NCBI GenBank assembly: GCA_040981125.1
Contig: JANRMQ010000004.1
Location: forward strand, 1-64,000
Source: DASSBQ01 sp040981125
Lineage (GTDB): Bacteria > Nitrospirota > Nitrospiria > Nitrospirales > Nitrospiraceae
Length of the DNA stretch: 64,000 nt
Direction: 5' to 3'
In this document: positions 1-10,162 of the stretch, piece after piece
How positions within the stretch are numbered: the stretch's first letter is position 1
Layout of the letters: every line of letters begins with the position of its first letter
Notes under the pieces: model-generated
Seen by the model: the letters and a program-made list of their open reading frames with translations, nothing else
What the model was told of the DNA's origin: nothing
Database searches by the model: none
Position numbers and translations under genes: made by a program

Positions 1-1314
1 CTCAGGCTGGCATCGATGACCCGTTCGGCGAAGGTTCTCGTGTCACAGGCGGCGAATCCAAAGGCGCGCTCTCTGGTGTCGTCCGGGGCAATGAAAATCT
101 TCCGCCCGACCGGGGCGTTAATGGGCCGCCTGCCTCCTCCGCTCCCGCCTACGGGCAATGGCGCTCGGTTGTGGTTGAGAGATCTGCATATCAATGTCAT
201 TGAAGGGGTGGTGTTCACGCCACAAGGCTTCGACGTCGGACAGTTGACGACCACGGCCGCCCTCAATCCGAACTTGCCCGTCATCCTTATCGCCGTGCAG
301 GGGCTGAACGGAAACAAAATCAACAGTGCGCTTCAGACCCACAAGGGCTACTTTCTGCCGTTCATCACGCCGTTGATCGTACAGCCGAAAGTGAACGAAA
401 CCATCAGCGAACGTTTGCGTCCGGATCTCGCGATAGCCAAAAAAGTGCGGGCCCGCCTGCCCCACATCGCGCAGCCCGATGTTCCAACCAACGAAATCGG
501 ACTGCTGCGGGTGACGCCCGATTTCCCTGAGCCTATGTTCGATGCGCTGGCCGCACAGTCGCTCGACTTCATCATGCCGGGCCTGGATAAATTTCCGCTG
601 AATCGCTGCGGGATGTTTGAAAGCAATCAGGCCTTCATCGAAGCCTACATGGTGGGGCTGAACCATGAAATGGCTCGGGAGATGCTGTGGAGGGAATTTC
701 CCGCCGACCTGCGCCGGACTTTCTTCCGGCAATTCTGGGAGACGCGCGATACGCCCGCATCAGGAGGCAGCCCTTCCGTAAAGGACATTCAACCGATCGC
801 GCAATGGGGAACCCCGACCTCCTTCGGCCATCCCTCGCATCAAGCCGCCGCGACGACGAATCTCTTGTTTTTTGTGCTCCGCGGCGACCTGCTGCGCAAA
901 TATCCGAATACGGTCGTGTTTATGCAACCCGCCGTTCGGAAAGCGGAAGGTCGAGTGCCCGACGACACGAAGCCGATCAAGACGCCCGTCGTCTCGGCCC
1001 GGCTGGCCCAGGACATATTTTTTCTGGGCTTCAACGTATCGAAGACGGACGCGGTCGGGAACGCACAGAATGCCGGATGGTACGTCGGCTTGCAGGAACG
1101 TCCCGGCGACATTCATTTCGGTTTGGACCAGAGCGGCGCCACCTCGCCGACGGAGCCGAATTGGGACAATGCCGGCACGCAGCCGGGGCAGTGTCTCGAC
1201 TTGGCGAAGCCGATGCCGCTGTTTGCCGGACTTCGCCATGCGGCCGACGTGGCGGTGCTCTTTTATCAACAGCCGTTCATGGCGCTGGTTCACGCCGGCA
1301 AGATGTTTTCTTAA
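1..1314 (+). CDS. Large conserved protein of unknown function, 5' partial
   Basis: The reading frame is open to the left edge of the window, so the true start lies upstream; the first ATG inside is at 16. At least 437 residues are present. I recognise no named domain. A notable segment is the stretch GLNHEMAREMLWREFP around residue 220, followed by RQFWE; I have a general impression of this motif in uncharacterised proteins of several phyla but cannot name the family. No signal peptide or membrane segment is visible in the part present. The stop is 4 bases before the next start, so it is co-transcribed with the two genes that follow. Function unknown. Confidence 0.8.
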   Translation, partial: LRLASMTRSAKVLVSQAANPKARSLVSSGAMKIFRPTGALMGRLPPPLPPTGNGARLWLRDLHINVIEGVVFTPQGFDVGQLTTTAALNPNLPVILIAVQGLNGNKINSALQTHKGYFLPFITPLIVQPKVNETISERLRPDLAIAKKVRARLPHIAQPDVPTNEIGLLRVTPDFPEPMFDALAAQSLDFIMPGLDKFPLNRCGMFESNQAFIEAYMVGLNHEMAREMLWREFPADLRRTFFRQFWETRDTPASGGSPSVKDIQPIAQWGTPTSFGHPSHQAAATTNLLFFVLRGDLLRKYPNTVVFMQPAVRKAEGRVPDDTKPIKTPVVSARLAQDIFFLGFNVSKTDAVGNAQNAGWYVGLQERPGDIHFGLDQSGATSPTEPNWDNAGTQPGQCLDLAKPMPLFAGLRHAADVAVLFYQQPFMALVHAGKMFS

Positions 1315-1318
1315 TCCG

Positions 1319-4300
1319 ATGGCCGATCTCCTCGCTCAACAAGCCAAGTTCCGTGAGAAACGGCGCGAACAGTCGATGCGCCGGAAAGACCTCTATGACG
1401 CTCGGCAGTCCCTTCAACTTGTACGAGATGAAATCGGCGTCAAATTGCGCGCGACCGGCGCCACGACACTTCCAGCGTCGGATCCGCTAAGCATCAAACA
1501 GGCCGAACTGGCGGCCGCGATGCCGGCGCTGCAGCAAGCGGTGACGAATGCGGAGCAGGCGGTACGAGGATTATTCGATGAACTGTACACAGACCGGGAT
1601 TTTCAGACATTGCTCGCCGACGTACCCGGAGACGCGCCTTTTCTTTTGTTGCCCGTCCGCCTGGAAACACGGTTTTGCCGGACGCGGTACTTCGCCAAAC
1701 CGGTCAGCAAGGACTGGTTGCTGGATTTCTCACAGGTGAATGCCCCGGGCGCTCCGCTCGGTTGGGGCGTGCAGGAGAGTCCTGAAGGAATCGCGCTGCA
1801 AGTGCGAGCGCCGTTTCCCGAAGGCGCGAATGAGGCCCTGTTCAACGCGATCATCGGGAGGGCCATACAATCCGGCAATCTGAAGCCAGCCAATGGGCGA
1901 TGGCTCCAGCGGAAACCCGACTCCTTGGAACTGCGCATCCGCATCCTGCCCGACGATATCCATATCGATAGCTTTGAAGAGAACCTGGCGCCGGAGGAAG
2001 TCGAACGCGGCAAGCACTTCTGGCAGCGGGTCTGGAAAGGCGACAAGCCGGAAGCGGCATGGGACGAACTGCGGAGTTTCTTCAGCACGCCGCGAAGTGC
2101 GTGGGTCGTGCGCCAAACGCGTCCACTGAACTTTGTCGATGAGGGGACGTTGCCGGCAAAGCCTCAATTTCCCGAGCTGAAGCTTCGGGCGAACAGTTAC
2201 ACGCAAGCGCCGGTTGCAGCCGCCCTCCCGGATTTCTTTACGGCTATTCTGCATAAGGTACGGCAGCCGGAACGTCTCGTGAAAGGTCAGTTGGTATCGC
2301 CCGACGTGGTCACCGGCTTTGATCCGGATGAACCGGACCCCAGCGCCTTCGAACCCGATCAGGATGGCAATCTCAAATTTCCCGAAGCGCTGCGTTGGAT
2401 TTTCAACTTCGAAGAGGCGGAAAAGAAGGGGCTCGCGATTCGCGTCCCACTGAACGAGTTTGAATTTGCGACCGGTTTTGACAAGCTTGTGGTGCTTGGC
2501 GTGAAGCTGTCCGCCGGACAAGAAGAGGGAAAGGAACTGCTGGAGCACGTGTTCCAAAGCCATCTGTATGAAGAAAAGGGCATGCATGTGCTGCCGCAAG
2601 GTACGCCGACGAATAATTTCGAAAGCGTGAAGTCGGGGTACAACCGGCCCGAACAGGAAGCGGCGCGCTATTTCAAGGCGACGTGGAAGGGCGGCCACGC
2701 GTGGTCGGATGCGCAACGCACCGATCCCTTGTTGCAACCGGACGGGCTTCGACTCACCGAGGCCCTCGGCATCGGGGCTGACTTTTCAAGGCGTCTGCCG
2801 GGCGCGGATGGCGAAGACGTCCGCGAGGCGATGGCCATGAACCGCCTGCTGTATCCCGGCACGCTCGGCTACTGGCTGCGGCAGTTTTTTTCGCCTCCGC
2901 TGCTTGAGGCGCAACTCGATGCGCTTCAGGATTTTTTCGAACAGTTTGTCAGCGGCCGAGGCCTGCTGCCTGCCATTCGAATCGGGCGTCAGCCCTACGG
3001 CATCCTCCCCGCCACCGCGTTCAAGTTTTGGAAATCCAAGAATCCTCAGGACTTCCCGCAGGTCTTGTTTGAAGTGGTTCTGAAAAAGCTTGACGGGTTT
3101 TGGGAAGGGTTGAAGGGCGATGTGCTGTTCGCCGGTGATGGGCGCGTCACCGCCGATCAACTGAGTGAAGACCTCATGCGTCTGGCTGGATACGATCCGG
3201 CGTCGTCGCGGTTTACGCAGCAGGCCCTCTTCGGTGAGGGGCATCTGAACTTCATGCTGCGGCTCAATTTGTTTCAATATTTGGGATTGGCCGGCGGCGG
3301 CATTCTCAAGAATCCGCCCACCGTCAATCAGTTTCAGGGACAGGTCGAGCCGCAGCTGCGCGAAAAACTCTGGGAACTCGGAGACTTTGCCGCGTTCCGG
3401 TTCATGCACGCCCATCCGAAGAAGCGCCGGCTCGACGGACCGGTGATCGAAGACCTCCCGTTGTCCGAAAGCCGCAGCTTGCAAACGTTTTCAGGATCGA
3501 CATGGAACTACCTCGACTGGCTTCTGCACAGCTCCGTGGAGGAATTATGGAAAGAGCAGTTTCAACGCGTGCCGTTGGCCCAAGGGGCACCGGCTGCTGT
3601 TCCGCCGAAAGCCTTGTTGTATCACTTCGCCCGCTTCGCGCTTCGCCGCGGCGCACTGGACAATGCACTCCGCCTGCTCGAGCCCGACGAGAAACTGCGC
3701 ATATTGAAAACGCGGGATTTGGAACTGCTCGCACTCTTGTCCGATGCCGGCATGGAATTTACGTCCGCCAATCTGAATGATCAGAACCTGATTCAACGAA
3801 CGTTGAAACCGCTGGTCCAGCGCCTGGGTATTCAAGGCACGTTCTTCCTGACGCCGAATCGGTTCAGTTATTTCGAGCAAGCAATTGGTTCTCCTCCGCG
3901 ACCCGTAAAGGACATCTTACAGGATGGCGCCGCGACGGGCGCCATGGCGTTTGCCGACCAGCGGCAGGCCATTTCCGTGTTGAAGGATTTGGCCACGGCC
4001 CGCCTCGAACGGCTTTTTTGCGAACACCTGGACCTGTGTAGCTACCGCCTCGATGCGTGGTTTCAGGCGCTTCCGCTCGAACGTCTCAGCCGTCGACGTG
4101 CGGCGCCCGCCTCGCAAGGCATGTGTCTTGGCGCGTTCGGTTTTCTGGAGAAAGTCAGGCCGGTGGCGCCCGCTTCGTTCGTGCAGGAAGTCGAGCCTGT
4201 CTTTGCCACGGGGTTTGACGTCAAAACGGCATGCCTGCCGTTGGTGAATACGAGGCAACTGCAAGCGGCGGGGCAGGATGTGGACAAATTGCTCGCGAAC

Positions 4301-6595
4301 AGCTTCGTGTATCTCGGAAACGATCCCAGCCACAACTGCCGCTTCGATGTTGCAAAGCGACGAGTGGTCATGCAAGTTCAGCCGGCTCCGGGCAATCACG
4401 GGTTCATCCACGCGCCGTCGCCGGAGCACGCCGACACCGCCGCCATTTTGCGAGCCGCCTGGATCGGCCGCCAAGCCGGGGGTGACAACGACCCCGGCAC
4501 CCTTGCCGTACGGCTCGATTCGCCGCGTGTACGCGGCGCGTTGGCGTTGCTTGAAGGAATCGGACAGGGCGACTCGTTGGCGGCTCTTCTCGGGTATCAG
4601 CTCGAGCGCAAGCTCCACGATGCGCGGTTGGACCCCTTGATCTTTAAGGTACGGCGGCTGTTTCCCTTCAAAACCGACCAGCCGCCCAACGTGTTTGCCG
4701 CCACGACTGATGGCATGGCCGTCATCCAGGCATGGCAAAGTTCGCCGGGCGGGTGGGGCGGAACGAGCCTGAGCGGGCAGGACCGCCAACATATTGAACC
4801 GTTGCTGGTCGACCTGCAGTCACAGTTCGATGCTCTGAGTGATCTGTTGCTGACGGAAAGCGTGTTTCAAACCGTCAAGGGGAGCCCCGGCCGGGCTGCC
4901 GCCGCGTTACGAACGCTCAACGCGTCGGGCCAGGTGCATAACCCGGAAGTGGTGCAGACACCGCAGCGCGGCAGCCTTGTCGTCTTTCGCACGGGCATCG
5001 TCTTTCCAGGCAATAACTTCCTCGGCAAATGGGGACCGACGCTCACGCCGAAGGCCGCCGCCTCGCCAAAGTTGAACAACTGGATGGCCGGGCAACTGCC
5101 CAACCCTACCAGAGTGATCGTGACGGCCATCCCGGCCGGGGGAGCACCTCAAAAATTGAAGCTGTCCGATCTGGATGTTCAACCGCTCGACCTGATGGCG
5201 ATGTTTCCGGAGCCGAATGCAAAGGTGGAGGAAGCCAGTCATCTGGCGTGGCTGGCCGAATCCCTGGCGCGCAAGAAATTGGCGCTGCCGGCCGGCGCGA
5301 GCGTGACGATCGACTTCGCAAGCCGCGCGGTCGCGGACGCCAACGAGTTGACGATTGGTGAAATCGCGCCGCTCGTTCACCAGCTGGCACAACTATCGGC
5401 TGCGGCGCGGCCCGTAACGGCTGTGGACTTTTTGCGCGAAGGCGGGCAGGGCGCTGCTCCTGCTTTCAATGCGGCTGCGATTCAGCAGGCATTCGTCAAG
5501 ATGGTGAAGACCGAACGCCAACCGGAAACATTGAGCCGGCGCATTGCGGCGGCTCAAGCGGATTTGGAGGCCGGGCTGGCCGCCGGTGCGACATCGGACC
5601 GTGCGCAGGCCGCATGGTCTGCATTGCTGGATGCGCTGGCCGAAGGCGCCCGATGGCTCGTGACCAATCGTGCACTGGGAATACGCCGGATTGTCGATAT
5701 CGAGCAGTCACAGTTGCTCCTTCAGACGGCGGCCCGAACGGCCGCGGATCTTCAGCGCATGCAGGCCGACGCGGACACATTGATAGCCGAACTCGTGGCG
5801 GCGCCCCCAGCCGGCAAGTATGCGATTTGCGAGCGGGTGGCCGACCGGTTGTTCGGCAAGAGTCTGCGCCTCTGTCCGGTTGTCCAGTTGACCAATGTCC
5901 CTGTCGTCAAGCAGGCGCAAGCGGCGGACCTCTCACAGAATCTCGACCTGCTTTCACTTGAGAATTGGCAGTGCCAGTCCGCGCTGGTCCATCCGGTGTT
6001 TCGACTCTACCGGCAATGCGCATTGCTTCGCGAGGTCTTGGCCGCCCCCGCTGCCGAGCAGGAACTGACGATTCTTCAGTTCAATTCGCCGACTGCCGCG
6101 ACTGGATTCTGGATCGGCGCAGAGATGCGCGGAGCGCCGCCGAGTGCCGACATTTCCCAAAGTTTTGGGGGAACGCTTTCGTTCGCGCTCGAGCTTCCAA
6201 AGAACTGGAATCCGGCGACGGCCTTATCCGGCCTCGTGTTTGACGAATGGACGGAGATGCTGCCGTCCCGCGAAGCGACCACCGGCGTGGCATTTCATTT
6301 CAACCAGCCGGATACCGAACCGCCGCAGGTCATCCTCCTCGCCGTCTGCCCCGCAGAGGGTGAGAACTGGCGATGGGAATATCTGACGGAAACCATTCTG
6401 GACACCTTCGAACGGGCGAGGAAGCGGCTGATCGATTTCGACCATGTGAAAAGCAACGCCGCTTTGGCGCATGTGCTTCCGGCGGTCGTGGCGCCGCTGG
6501 ACCGCGATAACCTGAGCGCCAACCTCGACCTGGGCAGAAACCAAACCGATGTGCCGTTGGATGCCAACGGCGGGGCGCCGATTGTTTCGTTGTAG
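1319..6595 (+). CDS. Very large (1758 aa) conserved protein of unknown function
   Basis: The start at 1319 is chosen because it lies 4 bases after the preceding stop and begins a charged, coiled-coil-like N-terminus (AQQAKFREKRREQSMRRKDL). The frame is open further upstream only as overlap with the previous gene. Visible motifs are LLPVRLETRF near residue 110, a segment LRIRILPDDIHIDSFEE near residue 200, and IGRQPYGILP near residue 555. These recur, as far as I recall, in other uncharacterised giant proteins. There is no signal peptide, transmembrane helix or recognisable catalytic motif. It forms an operon with the genes on both sides (4 bases before, 19 bases after). A structural or scaffold role is only a guess from its size. 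Confidence 0.85.
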   Translation: MADLLAQQAKFREKRREQSMRRKDLYDARQSLQLVRDEIGVKLRATGATTLPASDPLSIKQAELAAAMPALQQAVTNAEQAVRGLFDELYTDRDFQTLLADVPGDAPFLLLPVRLETRFCRTRYFAKPVSKDWLLDFSQVNAPGAPLGWGVQESPEGIALQVRAPFPEGANEALFNAIIGRAIQSGNLKPANGRWLQRKPDSLELRIRILPDDIHIDSFEENLAPEEVERGKHFWQRVWKGDKPEAAWDELRSFFSTPRSAWVVRQTRPLNFVDEGTLPAKPQFPELKLRANSYTQAPVAAALPDFFTAILHKVRQPERLVKGQLVSPDVVTGFDPDEPDPSAFEPDQDGNLKFPEALRWIFNFEEAEKKGLAIRVPLNEFEFATGFDKLVVLGVKLSAGQEEGKELLEHVFQSHLYEEKGMHVLPQGTPTNNFESVKSGYNRPEQEAARYFKATWKGGHAWSDAQRTDPLLQPDGLRLTEALGIGADFSRRLPGADGEDVREAMAMNRLLYPGTLGYWLRQFFSPPLLEAQLDALQDFFEQFVSGRGLLPAIRIGRQPYGILPATAFKFWKSKNPQDFPQVLFEVVLKKLDGFWEGLKGDVLFAGDGRVTADQLSEDLMRLAGYDPASSRFTQQALFGEGHLNFMLRLNLFQYLGLAGGGILKNPPTVNQFQGQVEPQLREKLWELGDFAAFRFMHAHPKKRRLDGPVIEDLPLSESRSLQTFSGSTWNYLDWLLHSSVEELWKEQFQRVPLAQGAPAAVPPKALLYHFARFALRRGALDNALRLLEPDEKLRILKTRDLELLALLSDAGMEFTSANLNDQNLIQRTLKPLVQRLGIQGTFFLTPNRFSYFEQAIGSPPRPVKDILQDGAATGAMAFADQRQAISVLKDLATARLERLFCEHLDLCSYRLDAWFQALPLERLSRRRAAPASQGMCLGAFGFLEKVRPVAPASFVQEVEPVFATGFDVKTACLPLVNTRQLQAAGQDVDKLLANSFVYLGNDPSHNCRFDVAKRRVVMQVQPAPGNHGFIHAPSPEHADTAAILRAAWIGRQAGGDNDPGTLAVRLDSPRVRGALALLEGIGQGDSLAALLGYQLERKLHDARLDPLIFKVRRLFPFKTDQPPNVFAATTDGMAVIQAWQSSPGGWGGTSLSGQDRQHIEPLLVDLQSQFDALSDLLLTESVFQTVKGSPGRAAAALRTLNASGQVHNPEVVQTPQRGSLVVFRTGIVFPGNNFLGKWGPTLTPKAAASPKLNNWMAGQLPNPTRVIVTAIPAGGAPQKLKLSDLDVQPLDLMAMFPEPNAKVEEASHLAWLAESLARKKLALPAGASVTIDFASRAVADANELTIGEIAPLVHQLAQLSAAARPVTAVDFLREGGQGAAPAFNAAAIQQAFVKMVKTERQPETLSRRIAAAQADLEAGLAAGATSDRAQAAWSALLDALAEGARWLVTNRALGIRRIVDIEQSQLLLQTAARTAADLQRMQADADTLIAELVAAPPAGKYAICERVADRLFGKSLRLCPVVQLTNVPVVKQAQAADLSQNLDLLSLENWQCQSALVHPVFRLYRQCALLREVLAAPAAEQELTILQFNSPTAATGFWIGAEMRGAPPSADISQSFGGTLSFALELPKNWNPATALSGLVFDEWTEMLPSREATTGVAFHFNQPDTEPPQVILLAVCPAEGENWRWEYLTETILDTFERARKRLIDFDHVKSNAALAHVLPAVVAPLDRDNLSANLDLGRNQTDVPLDANGGAPIVSL

Positions 6596-6614
6596 GCGCG
6601 TGGAGTACTAAGAC

Positions 6615-8423
6615 ATGCCTTCACTGGTGATTTGGAACAGGCTTGAACCACAGCCGAGAACCAACGACCTGAGCGTTGCGCTTCGCGTCGAAGTTCGGGA
6701 CGCCTTGTGGATGCTGGCCCGCCAGTGGCAAATGGGCGAATTTCGCGCGGAGGATGCGGGTACGTGCGCCTTTGTCAAAGTGCAATGCGAGAGCGTCTTT
6801 GCCCAACAGCTCTCACTGAAGGGCGGTCAGCCGCGGGCCTGCTCTCCGGAGACGCCGCTGAATTTCTCGTCGGAATCCATCGCGCCGGTCGAAACCCATT
6901 CGCCCGCTGAGGGCGCGCCGCCGGCGTTGTCATTGGATCTTCGCGTCGAGCTCGGCCGGTATTGGCTGCGGTTGTTGAAGAGCAAGCTGCCGGCGGGAAA
7001 AGCGAACGCCGCGATCAAAACGTTCAAAGCCACTCCACTGCTTCATTTTCGGATCCCGGCTACGGAAACCACGGAAGCGCAGGCGGCTCATGCAGCGACG
7101 CTGGTGAACCAGCCGTACGTCCAGATGCTCGGCGCCTTGAGCAATGGGCGCGCTCTGGATGGTTGGCAGCTGTTCCGGCAATTGCAGACGCAGAAGGCCT
7201 CCAACTTTTTGCCGCGCGCCGACGGAGCGGTGGACCAGTTGGGCGAGGATTTCAAGAAGTGGGTGACGGACAAGTTTCCGCCGCTTGCGCAGAGCGCGTT
7301 ATCCGGATGGCATGCCTCCCGACTGGAGTATCAATTCGACTGTGCAGTGGCGAAAGACTCCGCGGCGCCGACGATCTTGCGCGTGCCGGAACATGACGGC
7401 AGTCGGTTGGATTGGCATACGTTCGAGCAAAACAGCGACGCACCGTCGCCCGTGCACCCGGACCTCACGCAGCCGATGCCGCACACCGAACCGGTCCGCC
7501 GTACGGCGATGCTGCTGCCGCGCGCGGTATCATTTGCCGGCGCGCCGCGCAATCGATGGTGGGAAATGGAAGACAGCACCATGGATCTCACCAACCTGCG
7601 TCCTTCCGCGACGGATCCCGCGCAATTGGTGCTGGCGGAATTCGCCTTGTTGTTCAGCAACGACTGGCTGTCCATCCCGCTGGATGTGCCGGCCGGCAGT
7701 CTCAACAGACTGTCCAGTCTTATGGCAACCGATGTGTTCGGCGAGGTCACCATGCTGTTGCCGACCCCACAGGATGAAAATTGGGGACTCTTTTCCGTCG
7801 CCGGCAAAACGGCCTCTGCGCTGTGGCTCCCGCCGGTTGCCGGCTCGGTTACTCAAAGTCCCGCGAAGGAGGAGGTGCTCTTGCTTCGCGACGAGATGGC
7901 GAACCTTGCCTGGGGCATCGAAAACGTGATTCCTGACGGACTGGGCGGCGGCAGGGATGGCCTGGAGGCCGCCGACGAGCTGCGGCGATGGCTCGACCAA
8001 CTGTTAGGCGGCGATGGTCCGTCACAGCCGGATGGGGATGTATTTGCGGACCGCCGATATGTGCTTGGGACCTCTGTGCCGGAAAACTGGATTCCCTTCG
8101 TGCCCGTGCGTTTCGACCAGAACGGCCAACTGCGCCTGCGTCGCGCCGCGCTGCCACGGACGATTGCCGGGCGTCCCCCTGTCCGCATCCGTCCCCGCAC
8201 AGGGCTTTTACGGGAAGGCCTCGAATCATCCGAGGTGCAGCCGTTTGATTTGAACGAAGAAGAAATCACCATGCCCGGTATCGTTGTCCGGCAATTCTGG
8301 CGTCAGGCCCGCTGGTTCGACGGAAAAATATTCACCTGGCTGGCGAGGGAAAAGATGTATGCCAGACCGGCTCGGGCCTCCGGGTTGCGGTTCGATTCAG
8401 CCGCAGGGCATGAAAACCCATAA
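6615..8423 (+). CDS. Conserved protein of unknown function (602 aa), third member of the cassette
   Basis: It starts at ATG 6615, 19 bases after the 1758-residue protein. The N-terminus carries a highly ordered block (residues about 23-50) containing RDALWMLARQWQMGEF, which looks like the defining motif of its family. The rest is soluble in character, with no signal peptide or membrane helix. I cannot assign a domain. The last codons overlap the start of a degraded oxygenase gene by 14 bases. Size, lack of export signal and tight linkage suggest that the three cassette products act together, possibly as an assembly; that is inference. Confidence 0.85.
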   Translation: MPSLVIWNRLEPQPRTNDLSVALRVEVRDALWMLARQWQMGEFRAEDAGTCAFVKVQCESVFAQQLSLKGGQPRACSPETPLNFSSESIAPVETHSPAEGAPPALSLDLRVELGRYWLRLLKSKLPAGKANAAIKTFKATPLLHFRIPATETTEAQAAHAATLVNQPYVQMLGALSNGRALDGWQLFRQLQTQKASNFLPRADGAVDQLGEDFKKWVTDKFPPLAQSALSGWHASRLEYQFDCAVAKDSAAPTILRVPEHDGSRLDWHTFEQNSDAPSPVHPDLTQPMPHTEPVRRTAMLLPRAVSFAGAPRNRWWEMEDSTMDLTNLRPSATDPAQLVLAEFALLFSNDWLSIPLDVPAGSLNRLSSLMATDVFGEVTMLLPTPQDENWGLFSVAGKTASALWLPPVAGSVTQSPAKEEVLLLRDEMANLAWGIENVIPDGLGGGRDGLEAADELRRWLDQLLGGDGPSQPDGDVFADRRYVLGTSVPENWIPFVPVRFDQNGQLRLRRAALPRTIAGRPPVRIRPRTGLLREGLESSEVQPFDLNEEEITMPGIVVRQFWRQARWFDGKIFTWLAREKMYARPARASGLRFDSAAGHENP

Positions 8424-8757
8424 CTGGATCTTCTTCTTCGTACCCTGGAATGAGCGTGTGATAGTCGATGATGTGTCTCTCGCCGCAGATTTGTTCCAAC
8501 GCGTTGAACCCTTTCTCCCAACTCTCCTTGAGAATTATGACCTTGTCGGGTTCCACGAACGGTGGCGCTTCTATCGGTATCAATCCGGGCAGACCTTCCA
8601 GCCTCATCGAGACGGGGCATATTTGCGGATGGAGACCTGGGAAGAAAGTACCGAGCGTGCGGTCGTGCAGAGAGGACAGAAGGACGTGCTCCGCACAGAT
8701 ATTCTCTATGGCTCACAGGCCAACGCTTCACGTCACGCCCAGCGAAACGTAGCCTGA
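8410..8757 (+). pseudogene. Remnant of a 2OG-Fe(II) oxygenase (prolyl 4-hydroxylase-like) with internal deletion
   Basis: A 115-codon frame starting at ATG 8410. Residues 14-72 align by eye with the N-terminal half of soluble 2OG-Fe(II) oxygenases: NERVIVDD, then RWRFYRYQSGQ, then PHRDGAY, which contains the first two iron ligands (H66 and D68 of the HxD motif). It then jumps to VVQRGQKDVLRTDILY, the C-terminal strand that carries the 2-oxoglutarate-binding arginine (R95). The middle of the double-stranded beta-helix, including the distal iron-binding histidine, is missing; intact relatives have several dozen more residues between these blocks. The usual N-terminal lid is also absent. I conclude it is inactive, the product of in-frame deletions. 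It overlaps the preceding gene by 14 bases. Confidence 0.7.
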
Positions 8758-8905
8758 CAGCGTTCTATTGTGCAGCACCGCGCTTGGAATCGACATTCAG
8801 GCGATGACGGCGACTGGGAAGAGCTTCTAAACAGTAGCCTGAGCTGCTGGTCCACGTTTGAAGACTCGGCCGAAGCGGTGTCCTAATCCATGAGGCGGCA
8901 ATTAT

Positions 8906-10114
8906 CTATTCAATCACATTGAATTCATAATGAGAATCCTTTAGGGCCGCCACGAGTTCGGATGCATGATCCCGTCCGCGGGTTTCCATCGTGATATCGA
9001 TCGCCGCTTCGTTCAAACTCACACCGTAGTGAGCACGGTTATATGACGTCTCTACGATATTGGCACTCGCCTTGGCGATGACTGCCGCGAGGCCTTCCAA
9101 TGCGCCGGGGTAGTCCAGCAGACGAACCCGTAAGCGCAACCGTCTTCCGTCCCGCACCATGCCCTGCTCAATGATTCTGGCCAGCAGAGTCACATCGAGG
9201 TTGCCGCCGGATACCAGCACCGCGATGTTCTTCCCCCGATGACCCGTTTTGCCTTGGAGGACTGCGGCCAGGGCGGTGGCTCCGGCCCCCTCCGCGACCG
9301 TTTTTTCTCTCTCTAATAACAGCAGGATCGCCGCTGCAATCTCATCTTCATCGACGGTCACGATTCCATCGACGTACTGCCGGACGAGCGGTAGGGTGCG
9401 CGTGCCCGCCCTGCGAACGGCAATGCCATCGGCCAACGTCGACTGGGCGGGAAGGCTCACTGGTCCTTTGTCTTGAAGGGCGGCTTTCATTGACGGTAAG
9501 CGAGCTGTTTGGACGCCAATGACTTCAACCTGAGCGTTGCGCTCTTTGACCGCGCAGCCGATCCCGCCGATCAGGCCACCGCCCCCTACCGGTACAACTA
9601 TGACATCCAGCTCCGGATTCTGCTTCAGGAGCTCCAGGCCGATCGTGCCTTGTCCGGCAATGACCGCCTCGTCATCGAAGGGATGGATGAACGTCGCCTG
9701 TCGCTCCAGACTGTGGTCCAAGGCGGCCGCGCAGGTTTCATCGTAGCTCTTCCCGTGTAACACCACGTCGGCCCCGGACTCACGCGTCGCGGTGAGCTTG
9801 ATGAGAGGCGTGGACCGCGGCATCCAGATTTGGACCGGGATATGGTGCCGCGTTGCATGGTAAGCCACACCTTGTCCGTGATTTCCGGCCGAGGCCGCAA
9901 TGATTCCCTTTCGCCGTTCGTCGTCAGTCATCGTCAAGATGCGATTGAGGGCGCCGCGCTCTTTGAACGACCCGGTCATCTGCAGATTCTCCAGCTTCAG
10001 AAAAATGGAATTCCCGGTCAGCCGGGATAGTGTCTTCGACTGAACCAGCGGAGAGGTATAAATCGCCGGTCCTATGCGAGAGGCCGCGGCTTCGATCCAC
10101 TGTAGATTGACCAT
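8906..10114 (-). CDS. ilvA: Threonine dehydratase (threonine ammonia-lyase) with C-terminal ACT-like domain
   Basis: A PLP-dependent enzyme converting threonine to 2-oxobutyrate and ammonia, the first step to isoleucine. The PLP lysine lies in the motif GSFKERGA near residue 51, the phosphate-binding glycine loop is in VPVGGGGLIGG, and the last 80 residues form an ACT-type regulatory domain (RLRLRVRLLDYPGALEGLA). About 400 residues, typical of the shorter IlvA/TdcB-like form. Two ATGs, at 10123 and 10114, are possible. I prefer 10114 because AAAGGA sits 10 bases upstream of it, whereas it directly abuts the first. An apparent attenuator with leader peptide precedes the gene, which favours a biosynthetic over a catabolic role. 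Confidence 0.9.
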   Translation of the reverse strand: MVNLQWIEAAASRIGPAIYTSPLVQSKTLSRLTGNSIFLKLENLQMTGSFKERGALNRILTMTDDERRKGIIAASAGNHGQGVAYHATRHHIPVQIWMPRSTPLIKLTATRESGADVVLHGKSYDETCAAALDHSLERQATFIHPFDDEAVIAGQGTIGLELLKQNPELDVIVVPVGGGGLIGGIGCAVKERNAQVEVIGVQTARLPSMKAALQDKGPVSLPAQSTLADGIAVRRAGTRTLPLVRQYVDGIVTVDEDEIAAAILLLLEREKTVAEGAGATALAAVLQGKTGHRGKNIAVLVSGGNLDVTLLARIIEQGMVRDGRRLRLRVRLLDYPGALEGLAAVIAKASANIVETSYNRAHYGVSLNEAAIDITMETRGRDHASELVAALKDSHYEFNVIE

Positions 10115-10162
10115 GTCCCTCATGTCCTTTCGCTGATCGGATAATTGTCCCGCGTACGCAAT

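Noticed and set aside
872..1318. Upstream extension of the 1758-residue protein
   Set aside because: The extra 149 codons overlap the preceding gene and have the composition of an out-of-frame shadow; ATG 1319 sits 4 bases after the previous stop.
8332..8607. Minus-strand 91-codon ORF over the oxygenase remnant
   Set aside because: The plus strand carries clear oxygenase motifs; the minus frame is its shadow.
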